The translations under genes were made by a program, and so were the position numbers. Positions 5,258 to 5,284 of a stretch of 5,284 nt of DNA are shown piece by piece (the stretch's first letter is position 1; the number at the start of each line of letters is the position of its first letter). The notes under the pieces are model-generated. The model searched no databases, was not told the DNA's origin, and saw nothing but the letters and a program-made list of their open reading frames with translations. Origin of the DNA: Clostridiales bacterium (GTDB lineage Bacteria > Bacillota_A > Clostridia > Peptostreptococcales > Anaerovoracaceae); assembly GCA_015058265.1 (NCBI GenBank), contig SVCR01000142.1, positions 1 through 5,284 on the forward strand, written 5' to 3'.

Positions 5258-5284
5258 GTTTATCACTATTTCTCATCTGTATTC

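Noticed and set aside
5241..5276. Longer start for the PhzF-family protein
   Set aside because: The extra 12 residues contain the ribosome binding site of the ATG at 5240 and precede the conserved N-terminus of the family.
1..5284. CRISPR array, transposon, phage or tRNA features
   Set aside because: I saw no spaced direct repeats, no terminal inverted repeats with a transposase, no integrase and no cloverleaf on reading through both strands.

Overview
The window looks like chromosomal DNA of an anaerobic Firmicute, probably a gut or rumen clostridium (Lachnospiraceae/Oscillospiraceae-like). This rests on remembered family resemblance, not a search. The pointers are an XpaC-type C-terminal domain, a clostridial-type histidine phosphatase, a flavoprotein with a compact cysteine motif, a small protein of a type I associate with Clostridia, and clear Shine-Dalgarno sites. 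Five of the nine genes end in TAG and two in TGA. That argues against a pyrrolysine-using methanogen and against a code that reads TGA as tryptophan. No rRNA, tRNA, CRISPR array, insertion sequence or phage gene is visible.

Layout: the left edge carries the 3' end of one + strand gene (1-366), an RsbW-like HATPase domain. Everything else is on the - strand and is read right to left. In transcription order these are a PhzF-family protein (5240-4458), an iron-sulfur-type flavoprotein (4377-3847), a stand-alone B3/B4 tRNA-editing-like protein (3814-3158), a small alpha-helical protein of unknown function (3126-2857), a 55-codon reading frame joined to it by a 4-base GTGA overlap (2860-2693), a flavodoxin-like protein (2638-2171), a coiled-coil protein with an XpaC-like C-terminus (2150-1206) and a histidine phosphatase (1112-363). 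Intergenic gaps run from an overlap to 93 bases, and I see no clear promoter or terminator among them. One or two polycistronic transcripts are therefore plausible. The run meets the + strand gene head-on, and the two TAG stop codons interlock in a single CTAG palindrome at 363-366.

Functionally the run mixes two flavin-binding proteins, a PhzF-fold enzyme, a possible aminoacyl-tRNA proofreading or amino-acid-sensing domain, a phosphatase and a possible stress-associated coiled-coil protein. These could be loosely related housekeeping or accessory enzymes. The sequence does not prove a shared pathway, and I do not see a convincing new defence or mobile system. The items most worth a second look are the three-part XpaC-like protein, the translationally coupled 55-codon frame, and the overlapping convergent 3' ends with an embedded hairpin. 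No stretch over 300 bases lacks a gene.
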